The notes: generated by a model not told the origin, from the sequence alone. A DNA stretch of 21,626 bases from CAYNND01 sp964528735 (GCA_964528735.1 CAZGUV010000015.1:1-21626); one strand, 5' to 3'; numbered from the stretch's first letter, positions 1 to 7,884 are shown. Numbers and translations: made by a program.

Positions 1-1
1 T

Positions 2-1029
2 GGTATAGATCCGCGCGGGATGAATATTGCAGCGATGGACGCGACAATAAAAGAGAAAGGACTCAAGAGCCCAGAAGGGAATCCACTCGGCGATGTTCGC
101 CAGTTCAATATGATGTTTAAGACGCATGCAGGTGCGACTCAAGATGATTCGTCTATTACGTATCTTCGCCCTGAGACTGCGGGGGGTATGTTTGTGAACT
201 TCAAGAATATCATCGACTCATTTCATCCAAAACTCCCATTTGGTATGGCACAGATAGGAAAGGCATTTCGAAACGAGATTGCGCCACGCGACTTCATCTT
301 CCGAGTTCGTGAGCTCGAACAAATGGAGATTGAGTTTTTTGTAAAACCAAATGACTGGAAGCCACACTTCGAAGCGTTCCAGAAAGAGCAGGTGGATTTT
401 CTTGAGCACGATTTGGGCCTCAACCCAGCGCATATTCATCAAGTCGAGATTGCAGCTGAAGACAGAGCGCACTACTCTAAGTGGAGTGTCGATACTGAAT
501 TTGATTTCCCGATGGGGCAGAAGGAATTGCTTGGACTCGCGTATCGCACCGATTTTGATTTGAAGAGTCATACTGAAGCGAGCAAGGTGGATTTGTCATA
601 CTACGATGAAGAATCAAAAGAGCGATTTACTCCGCACTGTGTTGAGCCGACATTCGGTCTTGGTCGTTTGGTGCTTGCCGTGCTCTCAGATGCATATTGT
701 GAGGATGAGCAAAATGGTGAGAAGCGAGTCTATTTGAAATTCAATACAAATGTAGCACCAGTGAAAGCTGCGGTCTTTCCACTCTTGAAAAATAAACCAG
801 AACTCGTCGCAAAAGCGAGGGAAGTATACGCAGGGCTCAAAAAGCAAATACCACAAATCATGTGGGATGATAATGGCAACATTGGAAAACGCTACCGACG
901 ACAAGATGAGATTGGCACCCCGTTTTGTATAACGGTGGACTTTGATACGCTTGGTGAAAATCCTGCGCATGCAGATACGGTAACTCTCCGCGACCGTGAT
1001 ACGGGCGCGCAGGAGCGTATTGCAATCAG
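2..1029 (+). CDS. glyS: Glycyl-tRNA synthetase, dimeric type (5' truncated, 3' end in gap)
   Basis: Class II aminoacyl-tRNA synthetase that charges tRNA-Gly in the cytoplasm. The frame is open from base 2 (Gly-Ile-Asp-Pro-Arg-Gly-Met), so the N-terminal part lies outside the window and the Met at 20 is internal. Visible marks are the PETAGGMF segment, the motif 2 region (FRNEIAPRDFIFRVRELEQ-MEIEFF) and motif 3 (VEPTFGLGRLVLAVL), followed by a C-terminal anticodon-binding domain (NVAPVKAAVFPLLK, then the RYRRQDEIGTPFCITVD segment). This fits the single-chain alpha2 enzyme, not the bacterial alpha2beta2 type. Similarity stops at QERIAI just before the N run, about 10-15 residues short of the usual end. 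After the gap either the frame ending VQSRLILSLL-stop or the one ending YNRALF-stop could be the true terminus; I cannot decide. No upstream context is visible. Confidence 0.95.
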
Positions 1030-1039
1030 NNNNNNNNNN
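1030..1039. other. Assembly gap (10 N)
   Basis: Ten N bases interrupt the 3' end of glyS. The round number suggests a placeholder, so distance and frame across it are not reliable. The 170 nt after the gap (1040-1209) hold the end of glyS and the upstream region of the next gene. I see a short inverted repeat there (TGAGT-aca-ACTCA at 1127-1139) and TACAAT hexamers at 1041 and 1142, but no promoter I would defend. Confidence 0.95.
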
Positions 1040-1209
1040 GTACAATCGCGCCTTATTCTAAGCCTTTTATAGGTGCATGTAAGGAGAGTGGGGTGTGACC
1101 GTCTCCACAGGTAGCTAGGGTGCAGTTGAGTACAACTCATGTACAATGCCTAGATAGTACCTCATCAGAGGCACCACAATTATTTATTTGGTATTTTGAT
1201 ATTTATTAT

Positions 1210-2055
1210 ATGAAGAAACACATACTTATTACTGCAGGACTTGTTGCGCTTGCGACAGCAGGTATCGCATCAGCACAAACTGAAGGCGCGCCAGTTGCCC
1301 CACAAAACATCCCTGAAACACGACCAACAGTTGCTCCGCCAGGTCTCCCTATCCCGCCAGTCCCACCTTCAGCAGATGCAAAGACAAAGTACGATTTGAA
1401 AGCTGCAAAGAAGCGAATGGAAGAGTTCCAGCAGAATCGCCAGAAAGTACAAGAAGTTCGTAAAGACCTCCGAGAAGACCGAGCAGAGTTTCGTGGTCAA
1501 GTCCAGCAAGGACGAAAGGACCTTCACACAGAAGGGAAGGCGATGCGAGCAGACATGCAAAACAAGATACAAGGAGCTGAAAACCCAGAAGCACGCAAGG
1601 CACTCCGGGACGAAATGAAGGACAAGCGAGAGGCGATGCAAGACAAGCGAAAAGATTTTCGAGGTAAGGTGAAAGAAGATCGAAAGGAGTTTGTGAAGAA
1701 GCACCTCGATATTGCAGGACAACGATTTGGTGGCGTTATTAATCAGTTCGACACTATTCTTTCAAAGTTGAACGAGTTTGTAGCAAAGCGAAAGTCAGAG
1801 GGTGCAAATACTGCAGATGCAGAAGCGTCACTTGCAACAGCAAAGACAGCGACAGAGAGCGCAAAGACTGCTATCGCGAAAGTAAATGAGCTTGCAGGAC
1901 AAATCACTAGTGGAGATGCAGACAAGGATGGTATCAAGGCAGCAATCCAGACAGCAAACGATGCTATCAAGTCAGCGCATAAGGCATTGAAGGAGGCAAG
2001 TGAAAAAGTTCGAGCGCTCAAACCTGAAACTCCTCCAGCGACAACAACTCAGTAA
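1210..2055 (+). CDS. Secreted Lys/Glu/Arg-rich helical protein, hypothetical
   Basis: I do not recognise a named family. The 281-residue product starts MKKHILITAG and has a clear signal peptide with cleavage expected after ASA-Q (about residue 22). A Pro-rich segment follows (about 25-55), then a strongly charged, probably coiled-coil stretch (about 60-165) rich in KDLRED, RKDF and KEFVKK-type heptads, then an Ala/Thr/Lys-rich helical part (about 185-270) and a short PETPPATTTQ tail. There are no cysteines in the mature part. The ATG at 1210 is preferred over the in-frame GTG at 1120 because the signal peptide begins exactly there. Composition suggests an exported helical protein in the envelope space; the charge pattern loosely recalls Spy/CpxP-like periplasmic proteins, but I see no motif that proves this. 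A strong hairpin follows the gene. Confidence 0.75.
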   Translation: MKKHILITAGLVALATAGIASAQTEGAPVAPQNIPETRPTVAPPGLPIPPVPPSADAKTKYDLKAAKKRMEEFQQNRQKVQEVRKDLREDRAEFRGQVQQGRKDLHTEGKAMRADMQNKIQGAENPEARKALRDEMKDKREAMQDKRKDFRGKVKEDRKEFVKKHLDIAGQRFGGVINQFDTILSKLNEFVAKRKSEGANTADAEASLATAKTATESAKTAIAKVNELAGQITSGDADKDGIKAAIQTANDAIKSAHKALKEASEKVRALKPETPPATTTQ

Positions 2056-2081
2056 CAGTCATATTAGTCACATAACCACGG

Positions 2082-2112
2082 TGCGCCCCGACAGATGATA
2101 TGTCGGGGCGCA
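2082..2112 (+). terminator. Hairpin, probable intrinsic terminator
   Basis: A perfect 12-bp stem, TGCGCCCCGACA (2082-2093) with TGTCGGGGCGCA (2101-2112), encloses a 7-nt loop. The downstream tract (ACTTATTTTC) is only moderately T-rich, so termination may be partial. It separates the secreted helical protein from the next gene, which starts 20 nt later. Confidence 0.7.
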
Positions 2113-2131
2113 ACACTTATTTTCATATCCT

Positions 2132-2437
2132 ATGAACAGAATGGTACTCATCGCCGCAGGCGCGCTCGTCGTACTCGGCTTTTTTGCGTTTTTGTTTAAT
2201 ACATTTACTGCGTCTCCTCTTGAGCCAGCAGCGCAGAGTGAAACGACAGAGACTATTGATTCAGAGAGTGCAGTAAGTGAAGACGTGCTTGAGAATGCGC
2301 TCATTGGTGGGGAGGCAGAAGGTATGCCAATCACCAACGTCGCAGAGGCAGTCCAAGCAATTGATGATCTCGACACGGCAGAACTCGACGCACTCCTTGC
2401 TGCAGACCTTGCAGAAATCGAGGCATCTTTTGAATAA
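2132..2437 (+). CDS. Small membrane-anchored acidic protein, hypothetical
   Basis: 101 residues, no recognised family. Residues 4-27 (MVLIAAGALVVLGFFAFLFN) form one hydrophobic segment, either a signal anchor or an uncleaved signal. The rest is very acidic (ETTETIDSESAVSED, later DDLDTAELDALLAADLAEIEASFE) and probably outside the membrane, ending in an amphipathic helix. A start at the Met codon at 2141 is also possible. No Shine-Dalgarno sequence is seen before either start. Codon use matches its neighbours. It is flanked by the 2082-2112 hairpin and the promoter of the permease gene, so it is probably transcribed alone or by read-through. Confidence 0.6.
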   Translation: MNRMVLIAAGALVVLGFFAFLFNTFTASPLEPAAQSETTETIDSESAVSEDVLENALIGGEAEGMPITNVAEAVQAIDDLDTAELDALLAADLAEIEASFE

Positions 2438-2471
2438 GAGAGAGCGCACAAAAAGGGCACGAAATAGGGCT

Positions 2472-2499
2472 TTTTACCTATGCCTTTCTAAGGTATGAT
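2472..2499 (+). promoter_or_regulatory. Promoter of the permease-metG operon
   Basis: A -10 hexamer TATGAT (2494-2499) lies 6 nt before the ATG at 2506, with a weak -35 (TTTTAC, 2472-2477) 16 bp upstream. The expected transcription start would fall on or next to the ATG, giving a leaderless mRNA. No Shine-Dalgarno sequence is present. Confidence 0.55.
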
Positions 2500-2505
2500 G
2501 ACGAG

Positions 2506-3540
2506 ATGTTAGACAAACCAATACAAATCTCTATTAGTTACGGTACGATTGTAAAGACATTGCTAACGCTTGTTGGTCTCTACGCACTCTATACACTCTC
2601 AGATCTTGTGCTCGTCGTTATCACCGCAATTGTGATAGCGTCTGCAACTGAACCTGGCTCTCGTTGGTTCATGAAGTATGGGGTGCCGCGTCTATACTCG
2701 GTCATTTCAGTGTACGGTATTTTCATTGGAGTATTTGCGCTGATTGGGTATTTCTTCGTGCCTTCAGTGTTGAACGAGTCGTCGCACATGATTGCTTCTA
2801 TTTCATCGCCTGCAACTGTTGAGGCGATTACATTCGAAGCACCTTTCATAGGTACCGTTTCGTTTAAAGAGATTGCTGAGCAGATTCGAGAAGTGTTTCA
2901 AGTCATTTCAGACAGTCCTTTTGAGGCATTGAGCGCAGTCTTCGGTGGAGTCACCTCATTCATTCTGGTCATTATTTTCTCGTTTTATTTTGCAGTACAA
3001 GAGCGTGGTATTGAAGATTTCCTTCGCATCATTACACCGCTTAGACATGAGACCTATGTTGTTGGGTTGTGGAATCGCACTAAAGACAAGATTGGTCTTT
3101 GGATGCAAGGTCAGTTTATTCTCGGGCTCCTTATCGGTGTGTTGACGTATCTTGGTCTCAGTATCTTGCAGGTTCCGTACGCGCTCCCACTTGCGGTGAT
3201 AGCAGGTCTCTTTGAGATTATTCCACTGTTCGGCCCTACACTTTCTGCTATCCCTGCAATCGCTTTTGCGTTTATGGGGGGAGGGTTCGCGTTGGCTGTG
3301 ATGACGCTCATTCTCTATATCATCATTCAGCAGTTTGAAAATCACCTCATCTATCCGTTAGTGGTGACAAAGGTAGTGGGCGTGCCTCCGGTCATGGTCA
3401 TTCTCGCTCTGGTGATAGGTTTAAAGCTCGCAGGATTTTTCGGAGTACTGCTAGCTGTCCCAATGGCTGCGCTCGTTCAGGAAATTGTGACCGACTGGGA
3501 TAGGGGAAGACATAATGCGCATAATCCGCATAAGGCATAA
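2506..3540 (+). CDS. AI-2E family transporter (PerM/YdiK-like permease)
   Basis: 344-residue polytopic inner-membrane protein of the AI-2E transporter superfamily (PF01594). Features typical of the family: paired N-terminal hydrophobic segments (about 10-45), a further segment near 60-85, an extramembrane middle section with an amphipathic region (about 90-145), and a C-terminal half of closely spaced helices containing the LLIGVLTYLGLSILQVPYAL and EIIPLFGPTLSAIPA segments and a final helix with LKLAGFFGVLLAVPMAA. Family members export varied small molecules or ions; the name does not prove autoinducer-2 transport and the substrate here is unknown. It is the first gene of a compact operon: its TAA is followed by one base and then the metG ATG. 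The start is fixed by the promoter placed directly upstream. Confidence 0.9.
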   Translation: MLDKPIQISISYGTIVKTLLTLVGLYALYTLSDLVLVVITAIVIASATEPGSRWFMKYGVPRLYSVISVYGIFIGVFALIGYFFVPSVLNESSHMIASISSPATVEAITFEAPFIGTVSFKEIAEQIREVFQVISDSPFEALSAVFGGVTSFILVIIFSFYFAVQERGIEDFLRIITPLRHETYVVGLWNRTKDKIGLWMQGQFILGLLIGVLTYLGLSILQVPYALPLAVIAGLFEIIPLFGPTLSAIPAIAFAFMGGGFALAVMTLILYIIIQQFENHLIYPLVVTKVVGVPPVMVILALVIGLKLAGFFGVLLAVPMAALVQEIVTDWDRGRHNAHNPHKA

Positions 3541-3541
3541 T

Positions 3542-4986
3542 ATGAAATCATTTTACATTACGACAACCATTCCATACGTAAATGCTGCTCCACACATAGG
3601 TTTTGCGCTTGAAATTACACAGGCGGACGTGATTGCACGGTATAAGCGACTTATGGGGTATGACGTGTTCTTTAACTTTGGTTCTGATGAGCATGGTCAA
3701 AAAATATGGCAAAACGCAGTAGATGCGGGCGTAACACCTCAAGCGTACACCGATGAATACGCTGAAAAGTTTAAGGCATTGAAGGAGAAGCTTAACCTTA
3801 CCTACGACGTTTTTATCCGTACGACTGATGCTAAACATAAAGCTGCAGCGCAGGAAATGTGGCGACGTTGTCTCAAAAAGGGCGACATCTACAAAAAAAA
3901 CTATCAGGTCAAGTATTGTATTGGATGCGAGCTCGAGAAGACTGATTCTGAGCTGGTAGAAGGGAAATGCCCATTACATCCAAATAAAGAACTAGAACTG
4001 CGCAACGAAGAAAACTACTTCTTCAAGCTCTCTGCATATCAAGAGCGATTGAAAGAGTTATATGCACGAACTGATTTTGTGATTCCTGATTTTCGACTCA
4101 ATGAAATTCGCTCACTTATAGACGGCTCAGGGCTCCAAGATTTTTCTATTTCGCGTCTCAAGTCAAAGATGCCGTGGGGTGTTGCTGTGCCCGATGATGA
4201 TTCACAAGTTATGTACGTATGGTTTGACGCATTGGTAAACTATATCTCAACGCTCGATTGGCCACAAAACGAAGCACGGTTCGCACAGTACTGGACAGGT
4301 ACTGCAGAGAGCATCCAAGTGGCTGGTAAGGACCAGGTACGCCAACAAGCATGTATGTGGCAGGCGATGCTCATGTCTGCAGATTTGCCTTTGACAGGTC
4401 AAATATTTATCCATGGTTTTATTATGGGATCGGGTGGGCAAAAGATGAGTAAATCACTTGGAAATGTGATTGACCCGATTACGATAGTCGATGAATACGG
4501 TGTCGATGCGCTTCGCTACTTTTTGTTGAGGCACATTCACCCCACTGAAGACTCGGAGTTCACCATGGATTTGTTCAAAGAGGCGTACACAGCGGGGCTT
4601 ACCAATGGTATTGGAAATCTCACCGCGAGAGTAATGAAGCTTGCTGAGCAGTATTTGAGTGCGCCAATAGAAAAACCAGATGAAGAAGTTTTTCCCGAAG
4701 AATTCATATCATCACTACAAAACTATCAGTTCAATAGCGCGTCAGAGTATGTATGGGGTCGCATCCAATTGCTCGATCAAAAAATTAATGCAGAGGAGCC
4801 ATTTAAAGTGGTGAAAGTTGATGCTGAAAAAGGGAAGCAGATGATTGCTGGTATGGCACGCGAGCTCTACACTATTGCTCGGCTGCTCCAGCCACTACTT
4901 CCTGCGACAAGCGATANNNNNNNNNNACTATCAAGTCTGCGGTACTCGCAAACAGGAAACCAGAGAATATGTTCCCGCGGAGATAG
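3542..4986 (+). CDS. metG: Methionyl-tRNA synthetase (interrupted by a sequence gap)
   Basis: Class I synthetase charging tRNA-Met. The start is the ATG at 3542 (MKSFYITTTIPYVNAAPHIG), one base after the permease stop; an upstream in-frame ATG at 3515 would add nine residues that do not fit the family. The HIGH-type motif is PHIG at 17-20 and KMSKS is at 301-305. A zinc-knuckle segment has C126, C129, C143 and H146. The anticodon-binding helical domain runs to LLPATSD before the N run. After the gap the frame shifts: TIKSAVLANRKPENMFPRR-stop (4927-4986) is the ordinary MetRS C-terminus. Intact length would be near 478 residues, so the short form without the tRNA-binding C-terminal extension. 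The reading frame that runs from metG into the following membrane protein is an artefact of the 10-N spacer. Confidence 0.95.
4917..4926. other. Assembly gap (10 N) inside metG
   Basis: The placeholder length breaks the metG frame: the real missing length must be 2 modulo 3. The two ends can be joined with a single-base overlap (GAT-ACT-ATC-AAG reading Asp-Thr-Ile-Lys), which gives family-typical spacing between PATS and RKPEN, so little or nothing may be missing. Confidence 0.9.
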
Positions 4987-4987
4987 T

Positions 4988-5248
4988 ATGGACTTTGAAC
5001 AGGAAATACGTGATTTAAAAAGTCGAAATGAGCGAGTTGATAGTGATAAGCGGTGGGAGACAAGTGTGGCGCGTCGGCTCCTTGTAGCGCTCCTCGTCTT
5101 TTGTGCTGCATGGGCGTGGCTTTATATACAAGGGAGTGAAACTGCGCTCAGAGATGCGTTATTTCCACCGTGTGGGTACCTTCTCTCGACTACCGCACTT
5201 TCGTTCTTTCGGGTACAATGGGAAGCGCGACATCAGAAGAAATTATGA
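4988..5248 (+). CDS. Conserved small two-helix membrane protein
   Basis: 86 residues starting MDFEQEIRDLKSRNERVDSD. It has a charged N-terminal helix (1-25, probably coiled coil), the motif KRWETSVARR, a first membrane segment (LLVALLVFCAAWAWLYI, about 32-48), a short polar turn, and a second hydrophobic segment around PPCGYLLSTTALSFF (about 60-75). I recognise this layout (WETS, then an aromatic-rich helix, then GF/GY-LSTL) as a small family common in CPR genomes, with no assigned function that I know of. Start choice is firm: the ATG is one base after the metG stop (4984-4986). Its TGA overlaps the tatD ATG (ATGA, 5245-5248), implying translational coupling. It is easily missed because the metG gap fuses it to the synthetase frame. 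Confidence 0.75.
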   Translation: MDFEQEIRDLKSRNERVDSDKRWETSVARRLLVALLVFCAAWAWLYIQGSETALRDALFPPCGYLLSTTALSFFRVQWEARHQKKL

Positions 5249-6054
5249 TACAACCAAACTATTTCGACACTCACTCGCACATTCATTTCCCTCAGTTTGA
5301 TGCAGACAGAGCAGATGTGATTGAGCGCATGCAAAATGCTGGCGTCTGGACGATACTCGTAGGCACCAATGATGCAACGTCTCGCTCAGCGATTGCGCTC
5401 GCTGAAAAATATTCTTTTATGTATGCAACGATTGGCGTACACCCAACCGAATTTGAAAATTTCACCAAAACACATTACGAGACTCTTTCAAAAAAAACAA
5501 AGGTAGTCGCAGTGGGTGAGTGCGGGCTCGACTATTTTCGTCGTGACATCGCAAAGGAGTATGTGACTGAGCCAAAGCGCCAACAAGATCTCTTTGAGGC
5601 GCAAATTCGCTTTGCTGTCGAGCACAGTAAGCCACTCATGATGCACATTAGACCCTCATCAGGTTCAACAAATGCGCACGATGATGCGATTGCGATTCTT
5701 GACCGATATAAAAAAGAGTACGGCGATGCGCTCCGCGGGACGGTCCACTTCTTTACGTCTTCGAAGCAGATTGCAAAAAAGTATCTTGAAATGAATTTTT
5801 CCGTCTCAATCCCTGGGGTGGTTACTTTTGATAAAGAGCTTGAAGAGGTTGTGCAGTATATTCCTCTTGAATCCATCCTTTCTGAGACTGATTCTCCCTA
5901 CGCAGCGCCTGAGCCTCACCGTGGTAAGCGCAATGAGCCGGTCTATGTGCAACAAGTAGTGCACGCAATCGCGCGTATAAAAAAGATTACAGATGAGCGC
6001 GCCCGCACACAACTTTTCGTGAATGCTGCCCGTCTGTTCAACATCTCAATCTAG
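5245..6054 (+). CDS. tatD: TatD family metal-dependent DNase
   Basis: 269 residues, usual length for the TatD/YcfH/YabD family of metal-dependent nucleases, cytoplasmic, with a TIM-barrel fold. The metal-site residues are all present: H10 and H12 in DTHSH, E92 in GECGLDY, H134 in MMHIR, H168 in TVHFF and D216 in SETDSPY. The family's usual HCFSG motif reads HFFTSS here. The start at 5245 overlaps the stop of the preceding small membrane protein by 4 nt; the AGAAGAAA just before it is at best a weak ribosome-binding site. A longer in-frame start at 5170 is unlikely because it lies wholly inside the upstream gene. metG next to tatD is a frequent bacterial neighbourhood. The likely role is DNA repair or 3'-5' exonuclease work; the exact substrate cannot be told from sequence. 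Confidence 0.93.
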   Translation: MIQPNYFDTHSHIHFPQFDADRADVIERMQNAGVWTILVGTNDATSRSAIALAEKYSFMYATIGVHPTEFENFTKTHYETLSKKTKVVAVGECGLDYFRRDIAKEYVTEPKRQQDLFEAQIRFAVEHSKPLMMHIRPSSGSTNAHDDAIAILDRYKKEYGDALRGTVHFFTSSKQIAKKYLEMNFSVSIPGVVTFDKELEEVVQYIPLESILSETDSPYAAPEPHRGKRNEPVYVQQVVHAIARIKKITDERARTQLFVNAARLFNISI

Positions 6055-6079
6055 GGTCTCACGTGCTCGGTGCCGGCGT

Positions 6080-6108
6080 TTGAATAGATGTCTCTGGTGT
6101 GGTAGAGT
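6080..6108 (+). promoter_or_regulatory. Candidate promoter of the rpsF-ssb-rpsR operon
   Basis: TTGAAT (6080-6085) and TAGAGT (6103-6108) are separated by 17 bp and each match 4 of 6 consensus positions. This would give a leader of about 60 nt before rpsF. A second possible -10 (TTAATA, 6163-6168), 8 nt before the ATG, would instead give an almost leaderless transcript. Confidence 0.4.
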
Positions 6109-6119
6109 GCCCCCCATTG

Positions 6120-6154
6120 CCGCCTCCACGCGCGCAATTCGCACAACCGTGCGG
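6120..6154 (+). promoter_or_regulatory. Hairpin in the rpsF leader, possible autoregulatory element
   Basis: CGCAC (6140-6144) pairs with GTGCG (6149-6153) around the loop AACC. An alternative outer pairing uses CCGC (6120-6123) with GCGG (6151-6154). In many bacteria the rpsF leader carries a small structure with an exposed CCG that binds the S6:S18 complex. A CCG is present here (6147-6149), but I cannot confirm the motif by eye. Confidence 0.25.
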
Positions 6155-6176
6155 TTTATAGGTTAATACAACACAT

Positions 6177-6701
6177 ATGACGGAAGATAAAACTCTTTCG
6201 TCTGAGGCTGAAGGACAGACTTCAGTATCGGATGAGCGCCGAGTTTACGAACTTGGCTACCTTATGGTATCCACGCTCTCTGAGGCAGAACGCGAGTCAG
6301 TACTCGCAGATTTGCGCACAGAGGTGAGTAACCATGGAGGCACATTTATAAGCGAAGGAGCACCTGCAGAGCAGACTCTTGCCTACACGATGTACACTCG
6401 TGATCGTGAGAAGAATGTTGCACATGATGTCGCATTTTTTGGGTGGGTAAAGTGTGAGATCCCAGCATCATCTGCTGAGACAATCGCAGCCTATGCTCGA
6501 GCACACAAAAAGTTGATTCGCTCAATGTTCTTTAGAACAGTGAAAGAAGATACTCGTGCAAATATCATCCCAGGAGCACTCAAGGATGTGAAGCGTACTG
6601 GTACTATTGGTACTGGACCTCGCACCGAAGAGGACAAGAAGGAGGTATCTGAAGCTGAGCTCGATAAGACTGTCGACAGTATTGTCGCAGACCTCGTCTA
6701 G
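6177..6701 (+). CDS. rpsF: Ribosomal protein bS6 with C-terminal extension
   Basis: 174 residues. The S6 fold spans about 21-125: VYELGYLMVSTLSEAERESV, the GGTFISEGAPAEQTLAYTMY strand region, and FFGWVKCEIPASSAETI followed by LIRSMFFRTV. It binds S18 and 16S rRNA in the small-subunit platform. An unusual N-terminal acidic tail (1-20) and a C-terminal extension of about 50 residues ending EVSEAELDKTVDSIVADLV make it clearly longer than the usual 95-135 residues; extended S6 ending in an EELDK-type helix is what I expect in CPR bacteria. It is followed by ssb (41 nt) and rpsR, the classic operon. The start at 6177 is the first ATG in frame and has no Shine-Dalgarno sequence. Confidence 0.93.
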   Translation: MTEDKTLSSEAEGQTSVSDERRVYELGYLMVSTLSEAERESVLADLRTEVSNHGGTFISEGAPAEQTLAYTMYTRDREKNVAHDVAFFGWVKCEIPASSAETIAAYARAHKKLIRSMFFRTVKEDTRANIIPGALKDVKRTGTIGTGPRTEEDKKEVSEAELDKTVDSIVADLV

Positions 6702-6708
6702 TACTGAG

Positions 6709-6736
6709 TTGCGTTTTTAAGCGCAGTTCGTACACT
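6709..6736 (+). promoter_or_regulatory. Weak internal promoter before ssb
   Basis: TTGCGT (6709-6714), a 16-bp spacer and TACACT (6731-6736) end 6 nt before the ssb ATG. The -35 is poor. Its value comes mainly from repeating the -10-to-ATG spacing seen at other genes in this window. Confidence 0.3.
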
Positions 6737-6742
6737 TACAGT

Positions 6743-7189
6743 ATGTACATCAACAAAGTCATTATCTACGGTAACCTGACCCGAGACCCAGAGCTCAAGG
6801 CACTTCCGAGTGGGAGTCATGTAGCGACATTCTCTGTTGCAACAAATCGTGTCTACAAAGACGCTCAAGGCGCTCGACAAGAGGCGACTGATTACCACAA
6901 CATTGTAGTATTTGGACGCCAGGCTGAGACCGCGTCGCAATATCTCAAGAAAGGGGCAGGAGTCTTCATCGAAGGACGCTTGCAGACCCGCTCATGGGAC
7001 AAAGATGGTCAGAAACAGTACCGAACTGAGATAGTGGCAGATCGAGTTCAATTTGGACCAAAAGGAGGTACAGGAGCAAAATCAGCTGCAATAGCAGGCG
7101 ATGAAGCGTCAGAGCCAACACCTCGTGGACCAAAAAATGAGATTGCATACCCAGAAGACGAAATAAACCCGGACGACATTCCGTTTTAA
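6743..7189 (+). CDS. ssb: Single-stranded DNA-binding protein
   Basis: 148 residues. The N-terminal OB fold (1-108) has the standard landmarks: MYINKVIIYGNLTRDPELK, SVATNR, DYHNIVVFGRQAETASQYL-KKG, IEGRLQTRSWDKDGQKQYRTE and IVADRVQF. A short Gly/Ala/Pro-rich linker (110-135) leads to the acidic tip DEINPDDIPF, the conserved docking peptide for replication and repair partners. It coats single-stranded DNA in replication, recombination and repair, probably as a tetramer. It lies between rpsF and rpsR (gaps of 41 and 16 nt), as in most bacteria. Confidence 0.97.
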   Translation: MYINKVIIYGNLTRDPELKALPSGSHVATFSVATNRVYKDAQGARQEATDYHNIVVFGRQAETASQYLKKGAGVFIEGRLQTRSWDKDGQKQYRTEIVADRVQFGPKGGTGAKSAAIAGDEASEPTPRGPKNEIAYPEDEINPDDIPF

Positions 7190-7205
7190 CATCTAACAAT
7201 CACGT

Positions 7206-7403
7206 ATGGCAGATTACTTCAACACACACAATGTACAATTCATAGACTATAAGGATACAGAAATCCTTAAAAAGTTTATTGATCCACACGGACGTATCGT
7301 AAACCGACGACGCAGTGGACTCACCGCGAAGCATCAGCGAGAACTCACTGAGGCTATCAAGCGAGCACGATTCATGGGACTCCTCCCATTCATCATGTCA
7401 TAA
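7206..7403 (+). CDS. rpsR: Ribosomal protein bS18
   Basis: 65 residues, slightly shorter than the usual 70-75 because the N-terminal basic tail is reduced. Family signature: FIDYKDTEILKKFIDPHGRIVNRRRSGL followed by TAKHQRELTEAIKRARFMGLLPFI. It contains no zinc-binding cysteines. It partners S6 on the 30S platform. It is the last gene of the rpsF-ssb-rpsR operon, and a strong terminator starts 9 nt after the stop. No Shine-Dalgarno sequence precedes the ATG. Confidence 0.96.
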   Translation: MADYFNTHNVQFIDYKDTEILKKFIDPHGRIVNRRRSGLTAKHQRELTEAIKRARFMGLLPFIMS

Positions 7404-7412
7404 GTGACATAC

Positions 7413-7441
7413 AAAAAGCCCCGCGTATGCGGGGCTTTTTT
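7413..7441. terminator. Strong intrinsic terminator, likely bidirectional
   Basis: AAAAAGCCCCGC (7413-7424) pairs with GCGGGGCTTTTT (7429-7440) around the loop GTAT, with one further T. The symmetric A and T tracts let it serve both rpsR on the + strand and the convergent membrane-protein gene on the - strand (ending at 7459). Confidence 0.93.
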
Positions 7442-7458
7442 GATGTAAAGCAAAAATA

Positions 7459-7884
7459 TTACGCTTTTGGATTCTTGACGTATCCTGCTGCAGCACCGGC
7501 AAGTACTGTAGTACCGACACTGATCCAGAATGCGATGTTAGAGAGGATTCCTGTGAGGAATGGACCAATCTGATCAATCTGTCCTGCTGCGACAGCCTGA
7601 GGCACAATCTGAATGAGGGTGATAATCATACTGAGCACAGCGAAGCATGCACCAAGGATGAGGCCGTTCTCCCAACCAGCTTTCTGGTGTGAGAAGTACC
7701 ACAATGATGTGTAGTAGACGACTGCTGCTGCGATGACGAGTGTAACAACCTGTCCAACCATGTCAGGGCTTGGAAGCTTTGAGATGATAAGTCCCAATAC
7801 GCCACCGAGTATGCCTATGATTGCGTTGTTAAATGCATACGCCGCAAATCCTGCTTTAAATGCTTTTGTGAAATTGAGCTCCAC
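7459..7884 (-). CDS. Four-helix integral membrane protein, hypothetical
   Basis: 141 residues with no family I can name. Four hydrophobic segments are visible: about 14-35 (AYAFNNAIIGILGGVLGLII), 45-62 (VVTLVIAAAVVYYTSLWYF), 75-95 (LILGACFAVLSMIITLIQIV) and 113-135 (ILSNIAFWISVGTTVLAGAAAGYV). Loops are short, so the protein is mostly inside the bilayer. The start must be the GTG at 7884, because a stop lies just upstream in frame and no other start precedes the first helix. It has its own promoter (7917-7925) and faces the rpsR terminator. Confidence 0.7.
   Translation of the reverse strand: MELNFTKAFKAGFAAYAFNNAIIGILGGVLGLIISKLPSPDMVGQVVTLVIAAAVVYYTSLWYFSHQKAGWENGLILGACFAVLSMIITLIQIVPQAVAAGQIDQIGPFLTGILSNIAFWISVGTTVLAGAAAGYVKNPKA

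Noticed and set aside
1040..1072. A glyS tail ending VQSRLILSLL
   Set aside because: Its frame depends on the placeholder gap being exactly 10 nt. Another frame also gives a plausible end, so I did not extend the gene.
2451..2475. AAAAAG/CTTTTT pairing as a terminator after the small acidic protein
   Set aside because: Only six weak pairs with a poorly matched interior, and it overlaps the permease promoter.
3515..5248. A single 577-residue frame from metG into a membrane segment
   Set aside because: It crosses the 10-N gap in the wrong frame. The real MetRS C-terminus and the separate 86-residue gene explain both sides.
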